Positions 32,212 through 40,885 of a DNA stretch of 64,000 nt are shown piece after piece. Both the position numbers and the translations under genes were made by a program. The number at the start of each line of letters is the position of its first letter. The first letter of the stretch is position 1. The notes beneath the pieces are model-generated. The model was given only the letters and a program-made list of their open reading frames with translations. It had not been told where the DNA came from and made no database searches. This stretch comes from Thermopolyspora sp044507605 (lineage in GTDB: Bacteria; Actinomycetota; Actinomycetes; Streptosporangiales; Streptosporangiaceae), in contig JBIQJI010000019.1 of assembly GCA_044507605.1 (NCBI GenBank), positions 1 to 64,000 of the forward strand, written 5' to 3'.

Positions 32212-34474
32212 CTTCGCCAGTCCTCTCCAGGAGCGCGACGGGGTGGTGGGCCAGCAGGTGGGCGAGCCGGACGCGGCCGGTGTGCTCGTGGCCTGTGAGC
32301 AGCTCCCACCATCGGCCGGGGGGCAGTGTGAGCGTGGTGCTCCCCCAGCCGCCCCGCCGCTCCAGGCCCACCGGCAGCCGGGTGGCGACGGCCACGGCGT
32401 GGTCGCCCCGGGCGAACGCGACCGCGTGCTCGGCGGCGGCCCCCTCGGCGCGGATCGGCAGGTACGGCGTGGCAGGGCCGAGCCGGGCCCGCAGGTGCAG
32501 GGCGGCCCGGGTGACCCGCAGTTTGGCGAGGTCCCAGCCCTCCCGGCCGCCGGGGTCGGGCGGCCCGGAGTCGAGCGCGGCGAGCAGGCGCCGGCGGCGG
32601 GCGAAGTCGACGGGGCGGCGGTTGTCGGGGTCGACCAGGGAGAAGTCGGTGACCTCGTTGCCCTGGTAGACGTCGGCCACGCCGGGCATCATCAGCTGCA
32701 CCGTCTTCTGCCCGAGGGAGTTCACCCGGGCGTACGGGTCGATACGGGCGCAGAACTCGGCGATCGACGGCCCGCATTCGTCGATGGCGCGCCGGGCGAA
32801 GTCGCGTACGCCCTGCTCGTAGGCGGGATCGGGGTCCAGCCAGGAGATCGCGGTCTTGGCCTCCTTGGCCGCCTTGACCAGATAGGCGGCGAACCGCTCG
32901 GGTTCGATGGGCCAGGCGGCCATGAGGTTCTGCCAGCCGAGCTGGTCCAGCGGCGGGTCGAAGCCCACGGTGGCCGCCCACTCGCCCACCGCCTCGGCCC
33001 AGGCGTCCGGCAGTTCGGCGAGCACGGCGAGCCGCGCGCGGACGTCTTCGGACCGCTTGGTGTCGTGGGTGGACAGGGTGGTCATGGTGAGCGGGGGCAG
33101 CTCGGCGCAGAACCGGTGGAACCGCTCCGGCGGCAACCCGAACTCGCCGGGCTCGCCGCCGACCTCGTTGAGGCTCGACAAGGGGTACCAGCGGTAGAGC
33201 GCGGTGTCTTCGACGCCTTTGGCCATCACGGGGCCGGTGGTCTGCTGGAAGCGGACGATCAACTCGGCGGGGCCGGTCAGCACCAGCTCGGCGAGCCGTT
33301 CGACGGCGCGGGGGTCGGTGTGGGTGGCGGCGACCCGCGCGGCGGCCCTGATGGTGGCGACCGCGCGTCCGGGCGGCGGCTCCCCCGGCACGACGTACGC
33401 CCGGTAGACGGGCATCGCGACCAGCAGCTCGACCAGGGCCTCCCGCAGCCCGGGGTCGCCGATGACGTGCAGGAGCCGGTCCACCTCGCCGCGGAAGAAC
33501 CGGTCGACGACCTGGCGTTTGGCCGCGCGCACGACCTGTGGGTAGTCGCGTGGCATGCCGGTGTGCTTGACGAAGGTGTCGATCAGCGGCTCGGCCCCCG
33601 CTGGGTCGACGAACAGCCGGGTGACGCGGTTGAGCGCGTCGTATCCGGTGGTGCCGGCGCACGCCCAGTCGGCCGGGAGCCGCTCGTCGCCCACGAGGAT
33701 CTTCTCGGCGACGGTCCACACCGGGGCCCTGTCGCGCAGCCGGGCGAGGTATCCGCGCGGGTCGGCGAGGCCGTCGGGGTGGTCGATGCGGAGGCCGGCG
33801 AGGACGCCCCGCTCGACCAGCGACAGCAGCACCCGGTGGGTGGCCTCGAACACCTCGGGATCCTCGACCCGCAGCGCGATGAGCGACGACACGTCGAAGA
33901 ATCGCCGGTAGCCGGGCGCCTCGCGCCACGGCACCAGGCGGTAGTGCTGGGCGTCGAGCAGCTCCGGGAGCGGCAGCCCGCCGGTGCCCGGCCGGATCGG
34001 GAACTCGTGGTCGTGGTAGCGCAGCACGTCGCCGCCGGCGACGAGCCCTTCGGTGGAGCCGGAGTCGTCGAGCACCGGCAGCGCGACCCGGCCGCCGGCC
34101 CAGTCGATGTCGAACCAGCGCGCGTACGGCGAGGCGGGGCCGTCGCGCAGCACCGACCACAGTGCCGCGTTGCCCGACTCGGGCACCGGCACGGCCATGT
34201 GGTTGGGCACGACGTCGGCGACGAGCGCGATCCCCTGCCGCCGGGCCCGCTCGGCCAGCTCCAGCAAGCCCGGCAGGCCGCCGAATTCGGCGCGCACACG
34301 GGAGTGGTCGGTGACGTCGTAGCCGTGTGCGGACGCCGGCACGGACTGCAGGATCGGCGACAGGTAGAGGTGGGTCACCCCGAGCTCGCGCAGGTAGCCG
34401 GTCAGCTCGGCGGCGTCGCGGAAGCCGAACCCTGGAGTCAGCTGCACCCGGTAGGTCGAAATCACCGCGCTCAC
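32201..34474 (-). CDS. treY: Malto-oligosyltrehalose synthase
   Basis: Turns the reducing-end maltose unit of maltodextrins into a trehalose linkage. The 757-residue product starts STYRVQLTPGFGFRDAAEL, the usual TreY N-terminus. It contains VADVVPNHMAV, the nucleophile region LAGLRIDHPDGLADP, the acid/base Glu in WTVAEKILVGDE and MTTLSTHDTKRSEDVRARL. These segments, with the C-terminal FRRLAALDS-like region, separate TreY from amylases. It sits between treX (132 bases upstream) and treZ (overlapping). The substrate would come from glycogen debranched by TreX or from imported maltodextrin. Confidence 0.95.
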   Translation of the reverse strand: MSAVISTYRVQLTPGFGFRDAAELTGYLRELGVTHLYLSPILQSVPASAHGYDVTDHSRVRAEFGGLPGLLELAERARRQGIALVADVVPNHMAVPVPESGNAALWSVLRDGPASPYARWFDIDWAGGRVALPVLDDSGSTEGLVAGGDVLRYHDHEFPIRPGTGGLPLPELLDAQHYRLVPWREAPGYRRFFDVSSLIALRVEDPEVFEATHRVLLSLVERGVLAGLRIDHPDGLADPRGYLARLRDRAPVWTVAEKILVGDERLPADWACAGTTGYDALNRVTRLFVDPAGAEPLIDTFVKHTGMPRDYPQVVRAAKRQVVDRFFRGEVDRLLHVIGDPGLREALVELLVAMPVYRAYVVPGEPPPGRAVATIRAAARVAATHTDPRAVERLAELVLTGPAELIVRFQQTTGPVMAKGVEDTALYRWYPLSSLNEVGGEPGEFGLPPERFHRFCAELPPLTMTTLSTHDTKRSEDVRARLAVLAELPDAWAEAVGEWAATVGFDPPLDQLGWQNLMAAWPIEPERFAAYLVKAAKEAKTAISWLDPDPAYEQGVRDFARRAIDECGPSIAEFCARIDPYARVNSLGQKTVQLMMPGVADVYQGNEVTDFSLVDPDNRRPVDFARRRRLLAALDSGPPDPGGREGWDLAKLRVTRAALHLRARLGPATPYLPIRAEGAAAEHAVAFARGDHAVAVATRLPVGLERRGGWGSTTLTLPPGRWWELLTGHEHTGRVRLAHLLAHHPVALLERTGEDDL

Positions 34475-34606
34475 CCTTCGACGCCGCCAGTGACGGCGAT
34501 CCTAGACATCGCCGGGCTATGTGCCCCATCCTCGCCTCTGCCATGCGCCCGCGCGAGGCCCCGCCCCCGGCCGGTACGCCCGCCGCACGGCCCTTCCGGG
34601 GGCGCG

Positions 34607-36745
34607 TCAGACGCGGCGCAGCACGCGCACCGAGCGACCGGCCACCGGCACGCCCTCGCCGGCGCGGCAGACCCGCTGGTCGACGGCGATGGGGACGGCC
34701 GTGTCGATCTCCGTCGTCCACATCTCGCCGAAGTCTCTGGGGATGGTGAAGCGGATGACCTCGTGGTGGGCGTTGAAGAACAGCAGGAAGCTGCTGTCGG
34801 TGATGCGCCGGCCCCGGCGGTCGGGCTCGGTGATCGCGTCGCCGTTGAGGAACACCGCGATCGACTTGGCGTAGCCGTTGCGCCAGTCGGCGTCGGTCAT
34901 TTCCTCGCCCGCGGGGGTGAGCCAGGCGATGTCGCTCAGTCCGTCGCGCGAGCCGCGCTCGGGCCGGCCGTAGAAGAACCGGCGGCGGCGGAACACCGGG
35001 TGCTCGCGGCGCAGCCTGGCCAGGCGCTTGGTGAACGACAGCAGCAGCCAGTTCTCCCTGATGTCGGACCAGTCGACCCAGGAGATCTCGTTGTCCTGAC
35101 AGTAGGCGTTGTTGTTGCCGCGCTGGGTGCGGCCGAGCTCGTCGCCGTGCGACAGCATCGGCACGCCCTGCGACAGGAACAGCGTGGCGAGGAAGTTGCG
35201 TTTCTGCTGCTCGCGCAGGGTCTCGATGGCGCCGATGGCCGGGCCCTCGACCCCGCAGTTCCACGACCGGTTGTCGTCGGTGCCGTCGCGGTTGTCTTCG
35301 CCGTTGGCCTCGTTGTGCTTGCGGTCGTACGACACCAGGTCGCGCAGCGTGAAACCGTCGTGGCAGGTGACGAAGTTGATCGAGGCGGCGGGGCGGCGGC
35401 TGTCGTCCTGATACAGGTCGCTGGAGCCGGTGAGCCGGGAGGCGAACTCGGGCAGCGCCTGCGGCTCGCCGCGCCACAGGTCGCGGATGGTGTCGCGGTA
35501 GCGGCCGTTCCATTCGGTCCAGCGGCCGGGGAAGTTGCCGACCTGGTAGCCGCCGGGGCCGACGTCCCACGGCTCGGCGATCAGTTTGACCTGGCTGAGC
35601 ACGGGGTCCTGCTGCACCAGGTCGAAGAACGCGCTCAGCCGGTCGACGTCGTGCAGTTCGCGGGCGAGCGACGCCGCGAGGTCGAACCGGAAGCCGTCGA
35701 CGTGCATCTCGGTCACCCAGTAGCGCAGGGAGTCCATGATGAGCTGCAGCGCGTGCGGCGAGCGCATCAGCAGGCTGTTGCCGGTGCCGGTGGTGTCCAT
35801 GTAGTAGCGGCTGTCGTCCTCGACCAGCCGGTAGTAGGCGGTGTTGTCGATGCCGCGCATGCTGAGGGTCGGCCCGAGGTGGTTGCCTTCGGCGGTGTGG
35901 TTGTAGACGACGTCGAGGATGACCTCGATATCGGCCTCGTGCAGGGCCTTGACCATCGCCTTGAACTCCAGCACCTGCTGGCCGCGCTCGCCGGAGGAGG
36001 AGTAGCGGTTGTGCGGGGCGAAGAACCCGATCGTGTTGTAGCCCCAATAGTTGGTCAGGCCGCGCTGCGCCAGCGCGTGGTCGGTGACGAACTGGTGCAC
36101 CGGCATCAGCTCCAGCGCGGTGACGCCGAGCTCCGTCAAATGATCGATGATCTCGGGGTGGCCGAGCGCGGCGTACGTGCCGCGGATGCGCTCGGGGATC
36201 TTGGGATGCCGGATCGTGAGGCCGCGCACGTGCGCCTCGTAGATGACCGTGTCGTGGTACTGGGTCGCGGGGGGCCGGTCATGGCCCCAGCCGAAGAACG
36301 GATTGATCACCACCGAGCGCATGGTGTAGGGCGCCGAGTCGGTGTCGTCGCGGCTGTCGGGATCGCCGAAGCGGTAGCCGTAGACCGCCTGGTCCCAGGT
36401 GATGGCGCCCTCGACGGCCTTGGCGTACGGGTCGAGGAGCAGCTTGGCCGGGTTGCAGCGCAGCCCTTTCGCGGGGTCGTACGGGCCGTGCACCCGGTAG
36501 CCGTAGCGCCGGCCGGGGCCGATGCCCGGCAGGTAGCCGTGCCACACGAAGCCGTCGACCTCGGTGAGCGGCACCCGGCGCTCGGCCCCGCGGTCGTCGA
36601 ACAGGCACAGGTCGACCTGCTCGGCGACTTCGGAGTAGAGCGCGAAGTTGGTGCCGGCGCCGTCGTAGGTCGCCCCGAGAGGGTACGGATCACCGGGCCA
36701 GACCTCGATCACCGCTGGCCCCCCGGCGGGAAAGCTGACATCCAC
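34607..36745 (-). CDS. treX: Glycogen debranching enzyme
   Basis: Hydrolyses alpha-1,6 branches of glycogen to give linear maltodextrin for TreY and TreZ. The 712-residue isoamylase/GlgX-type protein has a CBM48-like N-terminal domain (PLGATYDGAGTNFALYSEVA). The GH13 domain follows with ILDVVYNHTAEGNHLGP, the nucleophile in DGFRFDLAASLAREL, the acid/base Glu in KLIAEPWDVGPGGYQ and the third Asp in FVTCHDGFTLRDLV. GNNNAYCQDNEISWVDW is diagnostic for GlgX/TreX. The GTG at 36745 is one start; GTG 36712, just before IEVWPGDPYPLG, is an alternative closer to the family norm. It heads the operon and is divergent from a small lipoprotein gene. Confidence 0.94.
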   Translation of the reverse strand: MDVSFPAGGPAVIEVWPGDPYPLGATYDGAGTNFALYSEVAEQVDLCLFDDRGAERRVPLTEVDGFVWHGYLPGIGPGRRYGYRVHGPYDPAKGLRCNPAKLLLDPYAKAVEGAITWDQAVYGYRFGDPDSRDDTDSAPYTMRSVVINPFFGWGHDRPPATQYHDTVIYEAHVRGLTIRHPKIPERIRGTYAALGHPEIIDHLTELGVTALELMPVHQFVTDHALAQRGLTNYWGYNTIGFFAPHNRYSSSGERGQQVLEFKAMVKALHEADIEVILDVVYNHTAEGNHLGPTLSMRGIDNTAYYRLVEDDSRYYMDTTGTGNSLLMRSPHALQLIMDSLRYWVTEMHVDGFRFDLAASLARELHDVDRLSAFFDLVQQDPVLSQVKLIAEPWDVGPGGYQVGNFPGRWTEWNGRYRDTIRDLWRGEPQALPEFASRLTGSSDLYQDDSRRPAASINFVTCHDGFTLRDLVSYDRKHNEANGEDNRDGTDDNRSWNCGVEGPAIGAIETLREQQKRNFLATLFLSQGVPMLSHGDELGRTQRGNNNAYCQDNEISWVDWSDIRENWLLLSFTKRLARLRREHPVFRRRRFFYGRPERGSRDGLSDIAWLTPAGEEMTDADWRNGYAKSIAVFLNGDAITEPDRRGRRITDSSFLLFFNAHHEVIRFTIPRDFGEMWTTEIDTAVPIAVDQRVCRAGEGVPVAGRSVRVLRRV

Positions 36746-36895
36746 TCATCGTGGCACACCACCCGGTCGTACACGTGGGACCTTGCGGCGGGGTCGTACA
36801 AGCGGCGTGTGAGCGATACGCAAGCGGGGGTCCCTAGGGTCGCGTGCGAAGTTCGACAAGATCCAGTCGCAGCCGTATTCGCTGGGAAGGCATCG

Positions 36896-37282
36896 ATGAT
36901 AAAGATCGTCAACCGTACGCTGAGCGTCGCCGGTGTATCGGCCCTGCTCCTGATCACCTCGGCATGCGGTGGCGGGAACACGACCGAGATCTGCGATCAG
37001 GCCAAGGCGGCGAGCAGTGCGTACGCCTCCTCCATAGCGGCCGCCGCGGGCGGCGATTTCAGCAAGGTCAACGCCGCGAAGGACGAATACGTCGAGAAGC
37101 TCGACGAGCTGTCCGGCCAGGCCGACGGGGACCTCAAGTCGGCGCTCTCGTCGATGGCGTCCTCCTTCGGCAAGATCGAGATCGACTCCTCGGACCTGGC
37201 GGGCTCCGCCGCCAAGCTGACCGAGCTGAGCAGGCAGGCCGCGGATGCGGCCCAGCGGCTCGGCAAGGCCTGCGCCTCCTGA
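36896..37282 (+). CDS. Small putative lipoprotein
   Basis: The 128-residue product starts at ATG 36896 behind GGGAAGG. The signal peptide has a hydrophobic core LSVAGVSALLLITSAC with lipidated Cys24, followed by GGGN. The mature part is helical, rich in Ala, Ser, Lys and Asp, with two conserved-looking Cys residues (CDQAK and GKACAS at the end) that could form a disulfide. It resembles the small extracytoplasmic helical lipoproteins common in actinomycetes; no enzymatic motif is visible. It stands alone between treX (divergent) and a small convergent gene. Its function is unknown. Confidence 0.8.
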   Translation: MIKIVNRTLSVAGVSALLLITSACGGGNTTEICDQAKAASSAYASSIAAAAGGDFSKVNAAKDEYVEKLDELSGQADGDLKSALSSMASSFGKIEIDSSDLAGSAAKLTELSRQAADAAQRLGKACAS

Positions 37283-37407
37283 CGGCGCGGCCGGCGCACC
37301 CGCCTGCCGTGCAAGGGCTTCGGGACGGGCGGGCGGTGTGCGCCGCGCGTCACGGCTTCGACGATGAGATGTGCGGCCGGTCACGGCCCGGGCGGCGGCC
37401 GGCGCCG

Positions 37408-37653
37408 TCAGTAGTCGAGCCCCCAGTCGTGGGGGCCGACGACGTAGGCGTCTTCGCGCACGAGCAGCCAGCCGTGCGCGACGAGCCTGTCCAGGCTGTG
37501 CCGCACGACGTCCTCGGCGAGGTCGGTCATCTCCACGATCTCGCCGAGCCGTGCGGGCACCTCGTCGACGGCGCACGACGACACCGCCTCGTACACCATG
37601 GTCTCGGTGTCCGACAGGGCCTGAACGTCGTGCAGGTCATCCCGCTCAGCCAC
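37408..37653 (-). CDS. Small winged-helix-like protein, 81 residues
   Basis: The product begins at GTG 37651-37653 behind a G-rich AGGGGG; the open frame continues to 37971 but that part has shadow-type composition. The sequence TETMVYEAVSSC, EIVEMTDLAEDVVRHSLDRL and VAHGWLLVRE has the helix-helix-wing pattern of a winged-helix DNA-binding domain with nothing else attached. The C-terminus is acidic and aromatic (GPHDWGLDY). It may regulate its divergent neighbour, the luciferase-like oxidoreductase gene, or interact with other regulators. The fold is inferred from pattern only. Confidence 0.6.
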   Translation of the reverse strand: MAERDDLHDVQALSDTETMVYEAVSSCAVDEVPARLGEIVEMTDLAEDVVRHSLDRLVAHGWLLVREDAYVVGPHDWGLDY

Positions 37654-37836
37654 GCCGCCGGGCCCCCTCACGGAGCCGCCGCCCGATCTCCCGGTGCGGG
37701 TCCTCGTCGGTGAGCGCGCTCGGATCGATTCCCATGCCGAACGCTCTACCCCTGGAGTGGAATACCACTCAGTGCGGCCTAGTTGCCGTTTGGTGTGGAA
37801 GATGTGATTCGTGGCGTCGCGCGCGGCGAGGCCGAG

Positions 37837-38850
37837 GTGCCGTTGTCGGTCCTCGACCTGGCCACGGTCGGCGCAGGCACCACCCCGTCGCAGTCTCTGG
37901 CCGTCACCACCGAGCTCGCCCGGCGGGCGGAGGAATGGGGGTATCACCGGTTCTGGGTGGCCGAGCACCACGGCATGCCGGGCGTCGCCAGCTCTTCACC
38001 GGCGGTGCTGCTGGCGCACCTGGCGGCCAACACCGAGACGATCCGGCTCGGCTCAGGCGGCGTGATGCTGCCCAACCACGCCCCGCTGGTGATCGCCGAG
38101 CAGTTCGGCATGCTGCACGCGCTGCACCCGGGCCGCATCGACCTCGGTCTCGGCCGCGCCCCCGGCACCGACCAGGCGACGGCGCGGGCGCTGCGCCGCT
38201 CGGCCGACGTCGACCCCGACGAGTTTCCGCAGCAGGTGGCCGAGCTGACCTCGTTCCTCGACGACGACTTTCCCGAGGGGCATCCGTACCGGCGGATCCA
38301 CGCGATCCCGGGCGAGGCGAACGCGCCCGGCGTCGGCCGCCCGCCCATCTGGCTGCTCGGATCCAGCGGCTTCAGCGCGCGGCTCGCCGGCTTGCTCGGC
38401 CTGCCGTTCGCCTTCGCGCATCATTTCAGCGCGGCCAACACGATTCCGGCGCTGGAGCTGTACCGCTCGTCGTTCCGGCCGTCCGAGACGCTGGACCGGC
38501 CGTACGCCCTGATCGGGGTGACCGCCATCGCCGCCGACACCGCCGAGGAGGCGCTGCGCCTGGCGCGCACGGGCGCACTGGCGATGCTGCGCCTGCGGCG
38601 GGGCATGCCGGGGCTGGTGCCGACTCCGGAGGAGGCCGAGACGTACCCCTACACGCCGCTGGAGCAGGAGATGCTCGACGGCTGGCTCGCCAACGCGGTG
38701 TACGGGGACCCGGCGACGGTGCGCGCCGGTCTGGAGGAGCTGCGCGGCCGCACCGGGGCCGACGAGCTGATGATCACGGGGACCTTCCATGGGGGCGCGG
38801 CGCGGCTGCGGTCCTACGAGCTCATCGCGCGCTCGGTCAAGATGATCTGA
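37837..38850 (+). CDS. Luciferase-like (LLM class) flavin-dependent oxidoreductase
   Basis: The product of about 337 residues is a bacterial-luciferase-fold enzyme using reduced FMN or F420. Markers are LSVLDLATVGAG at the start, YHRFWVAEHHGMPGVASSSP, LGSGGVMLPNHAPLVIAEQF, RIDLGLGRAPGTD and the later FAFAHHFSA. I set the start at GTG 37837 (VPLSVLDL) because family members start at this strand and GAGG lies five bases upstream. In-frame TTG 37783 and GTG 37804 would add residues without family support. The substrate is unknown. The 3' end overlaps the convergent HATPase gene by 14 bases. Confidence 0.88.
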   Translation: MPLSVLDLATVGAGTTPSQSLAVTTELARRAEEWGYHRFWVAEHHGMPGVASSSPAVLLAHLAANTETIRLGSGGVMLPNHAPLVIAEQFGMLHALHPGRIDLGLGRAPGTDQATARALRRSADVDPDEFPQQVAELTSFLDDDFPEGHPYRRIHAIPGEANAPGVGRPPIWLLGSSGFSARLAGLLGLPFAFAHHFSAANTIPALELYRSSFRPSETLDRPYALIGVTAIAADTAEEALRLARTGALAMLRLRRGMPGLVPTPEEAETYPYTPLEQEMLDGWLANAVYGDPATVRAGLEELRGRTGADELMITGTFHGGAARLRSYELIARSVKMI

Positions 38851-39355
38851 AGGCCGCCCACACGACCTTGCCGTGGGCGAGCAGCGACCAGCCCCACGCG
38901 ATGCTCATGGCCTCGACGAGGTGCAGGCCGCGGCCCGACTCGTCGAACTGGTCCGCCTCGCCGACGACCGGCACCTCACCGCTGGGGTCCTGCACGGCGC
39001 AGACGAAGTAGCACGCGTGTTGCATCAACCGTAACCGGATCGGCCACGCGGGCGAGAGGTACGCGACGGCGTGGCGTAGGGCGTTGGTGACCAGTTCGCT
39101 GACCACCAGCTCGACCTCGAACGCGAGGTCGGGCAGGCCCCATTCGGCCAGCGCCGCGGCGGTCAGCTCGCGGGCGGACCGCGCGCTCTGCCGGTCGACC
39201 CCGAGGCCGTAGACGTGCTCCTTGAGCGCGGCGGCCTCAGCGGGAGAGCTGGGGTCCCGGGCGTCGGGACGTTCGATCGCGGTGGCGAGCCACGCGGGAA
39301 GCACCTCTCCCGCTGACTTGTCCGCGGTCCAACGTGCCGGGTAGGCGGTCATCAC
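38837..39355 (-). CDS. HATPase domain protein (anti-sigma-factor-like kinase)
   Basis: The 172-residue product carries a GHKL ATP-binding domain of the RsbW/SpoIIAB-like class. The N-box is VELVVSELVTNALRHA, the G1 box is VQDPSGEVPVVGEADQFDESGRGLHLVEA, and the C-terminal strand is WGWSLLAHGKVVWAAF. There is no membrane or sensor domain. Such proteins are plentiful in actinomycetes and often lie beside XRE-DUF5753 and DUF397 genes, as here. It is divergent from the XRE gene across a 163-base region with a strong palindrome. GTG 39355 or ATG 39352 may be used, the latter better placed behind AGGG. Confidence 0.88.
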   Translation of the reverse strand: MMTAYPARWTADKSAGEVLPAWLATAIERPDARDPSSPAEAAALKEHVYGLGVDRQSARSARELTAAALAEWGLPDLAFEVELVVSELVTNALRHAVAYLSPAWPIRLRLMQHACYFVCAVQDPSGEVPVVGEADQFDESGRGLHLVEAMSIAWGWSLLAHGKVVWAAFRSS

Positions 39356-39412
39356 GATCCCTGTGCGGTCCGGCTCATTTCGGGAGTCAATCTTCGTTCA
39401 CGCACGCGCCAT

Positions 39413-39436
39413 ATGCAAGCACGGATGCACGTGCAT
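39413..39436. promoter_or_regulatory. Palindromic operator upstream of the XRE-DUF5753 gene
   Basis: ATGCAAGCACGG (39413-39424) is followed directly by the perfect palindrome ATGCACGTGCAT (39425-39436). The same two-part element occurs upstream of the DUF397 gene at 40480-40515. The site lies 83 bases before the XRE start and about 70 bases from the divergent HATPase start, so it could regulate both. Confidence 0.65.
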
Positions 39437-39518
39437 TTGCCCGATCGTGCCGGCATTTGGTTGTAGGGCGGGCGGGGGAATGGAATACTCGGTGCTTGCC
39501 GCGCTCCAGGGAGTGTCG

Positions 39519-40424
39519 ATGATCGCTCAACAGCGTGACGAAGACGACGCGAGCGTGCTGCCGATCGGCGGCAGCGGCACGACCGTTCTTCGCATCCTCC
39601 TCGGCACCCGGCTGCGTGAGCTGCGCGAGGCCCGGGGCATCGACCGCGAGCGTGCGGCCCGGGCCATCCGGGCCACCCCGGCCAAGATCGGCCGCCTGGA
39701 GATGGGCCGGGTCGCCCTGGCCTCGCACGACCTGTCCGCCCTGCTCACGCTGTACGGCGTGATCGACCGCGACGAGCGCGGGCCCCTGCTGCAACTCGCC
39801 GCCAAGGCCGGCTCGCCCGGCTGGTGGCGCCGCTACGACGACGTCCTGCCGCCCTGGTTCGAGGTCTACGTGAGCCTGGAGGAGGCCGCCTCGGCCATCC
39901 TGGCCTACGAGCTGCAGTTCGTCCCCGGCCTGCTGCAGAGCCCGTCCTACGCCCGCGCGGTGATCCTGCTGGAGCACCGCACCGCCTCGGCCGAGGAGGT
40001 CGAGCAGCGGGTCGCGCTGCGGCTGCGCCGCCAGGAGCGGCTGCTGTGCCCCGACGGCCCGCGGCTGTGGGTCGTGGTCGACGAGGCCGTGCTGCGCCGC
40101 GAGATCGGCGGCCGGGCCGTGCTGCGCGAGCAGGTGGCGCATCTGCTCACGCTCGTCGAACGGCCCGGCATCACCCTGCAGGTGATGCCGTTCGCGCACG
40201 GCGGCCACGCGGCGGCCGGAGGCCCGTTCACGATCCTGCGTTTCCCCGTGCGCGAGCTGCCCGACGTGGTCTACCTGGAGCAGCTCACCAGCTCGCTCTA
40301 TCTGGACAAGCCCGAGGACACCGACCACTACGCCCGCGTCATGGACCGGGTGTGCATGGAGGCGATGACGCCTCAGGCCTCGGCACGGTTCCTGCGCGCC
40401 GTTCACCGCGACCTCGCCGGCTGA
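39519..40424 (+). CDS. Scr1-type XRE regulator with DUF5753 domain
   Basis: The 301-residue product has an XRE helix-turn-helix at about residues 20-80 (LGTRLRELREARGIDRERAARAI, then PAKIGRLEMGRVALAS). A DUF5753 domain fills the rest (WFEVYVSLEEAASAILAYEL, VPGLLQSPSYARAV, WVVVDEAVLRREIGG, PGITLQVMPFAHGGHAAAGGPFTIL). This architecture matches AbaA-/WhiJ-/Scr1-like regulators of actinomycete development and secondary metabolism. I choose ATG 39519 behind CAGGGAG; ATG 39480 has its purine run directly abutting. The DUF397 gene follows, the usual partner, and an identical palindrome precedes both genes. Confidence 0.92.
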   Translation: MIAQQRDEDDASVLPIGGSGTTVLRILLGTRLRELREARGIDRERAARAIRATPAKIGRLEMGRVALASHDLSALLTLYGVIDRDERGPLLQLAAKAGSPGWWRRYDDVLPPWFEVYVSLEEAASAILAYELQFVPGLLQSPSYARAVILLEHRTASAEEVEQRVALRLRRQERLLCPDGPRLWVVVDEAVLRREIGGRAVLREQVAHLLTLVERPGITLQVMPFAHGGHAAAGGPFTILRFPVRELPDVVYLEQLTSSLYLDKPEDTDHYARVMDRVCMEAMTPQASARFLRAVHRDLAG

Positions 40425-40479
40425 CGGAAATCTTCGCGGTTCTGCCCACCCGCCGGGGCCGTCGTGTCGTATCGTGAAT

Positions 40480-40515
40480 CTGCAAGCACAACTGCAAGTA
40501 CAAATGCACGTGCAT
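40480..40515. promoter_or_regulatory. Three 12-bp boxes upstream of the DUF397 gene
   Basis: CTGCAAGCACAA (40480-40491), CTGCAAGTACAA (40492-40503) and the perfect palindrome ATGCACGTGCAT (40504-40515) stand head to tail. The last box is identical to that at 39425-39436, and the first two match ATGCAAGCACGG there. The group ends 21 bases before the DUF397 start codon. Binding by the XRE protein is the natural inference. Confidence 0.65.
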
Positions 40516-40536
40516 TCGCATCCCCGGGGAGACGCG

Positions 40537-40773
40537 ATGGACGAGGTGGACAACGGCGTTCCAGCGGATCGATTGCTGGGCGCCGTATGGCGAAAGAGCA
40601 GCCATAGCAATCCAAGTGGCAACTGCGTGGAAGTGGCGAGACTCGCCGACGGGCGGCTCGCCGTCCGGAATTCCAGGCATCCGCGCGGACCGGCCCTGAT
40701 CTATACACATGCCGAGATCGACGCGTTCATCAAGGGCGCGAAGGACGGCGAGTTCGACGATCTGGCCAGATGA
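40537..40773 (+). CDS. DUF397 protein
   Basis: The 78-residue product starts at ATG 40537 behind GGGGAG. It shows the DUF397 pattern AVWRKSSHSNPSGNCVEVARL, then LAVRNSRHPRGPALIYTHAE and KDGEFDDL. These small proteins bind and modulate XRE-DUF5753 regulators in known pairs such as those of the whiJ and bldB types, from family knowledge. The preceding gene encodes that partner, and the shared boxes upstream suggest joint control. The convergent SpoIIE-type phosphatase gene ends 112 bases away. Confidence 0.93.
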   Translation: MDEVDNGVPADRLLGAVWRKSSHSNPSGNCVEVARLADGRLAVRNSRHPRGPALIYTHAEIDAFIKGAKDGEFDDLAR

Positions 40774-40885
40774 ACCCGAGGCCCGTCCGTGGGGGGCGGG
40801 CCTCGGTGGTCCAGCTCCGGGTCCTCAGGCCCCGGAGCCCTCATGTCGTGAGGTTCGCGACCGGTCCATTCCCCGGCCGCGGACC

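Noticed and set aside
32066..36895. Very long open frame on the plus strand across treX, treY and treZ
   Set aside because: It is antisense to three clear enzymes, has low-complexity Gly/Val/His/Gln composition and exists because high GC3 removes stops in the opposite frame. Only its last part (36896-37282) is a real gene.
37654..37971. Upstream extension of the small winged-helix gene
   Set aside because: Composition changes to shadow type and the extension overlaps the divergent oxidoreductase gene; GTG 37653 has a purine-rich box.
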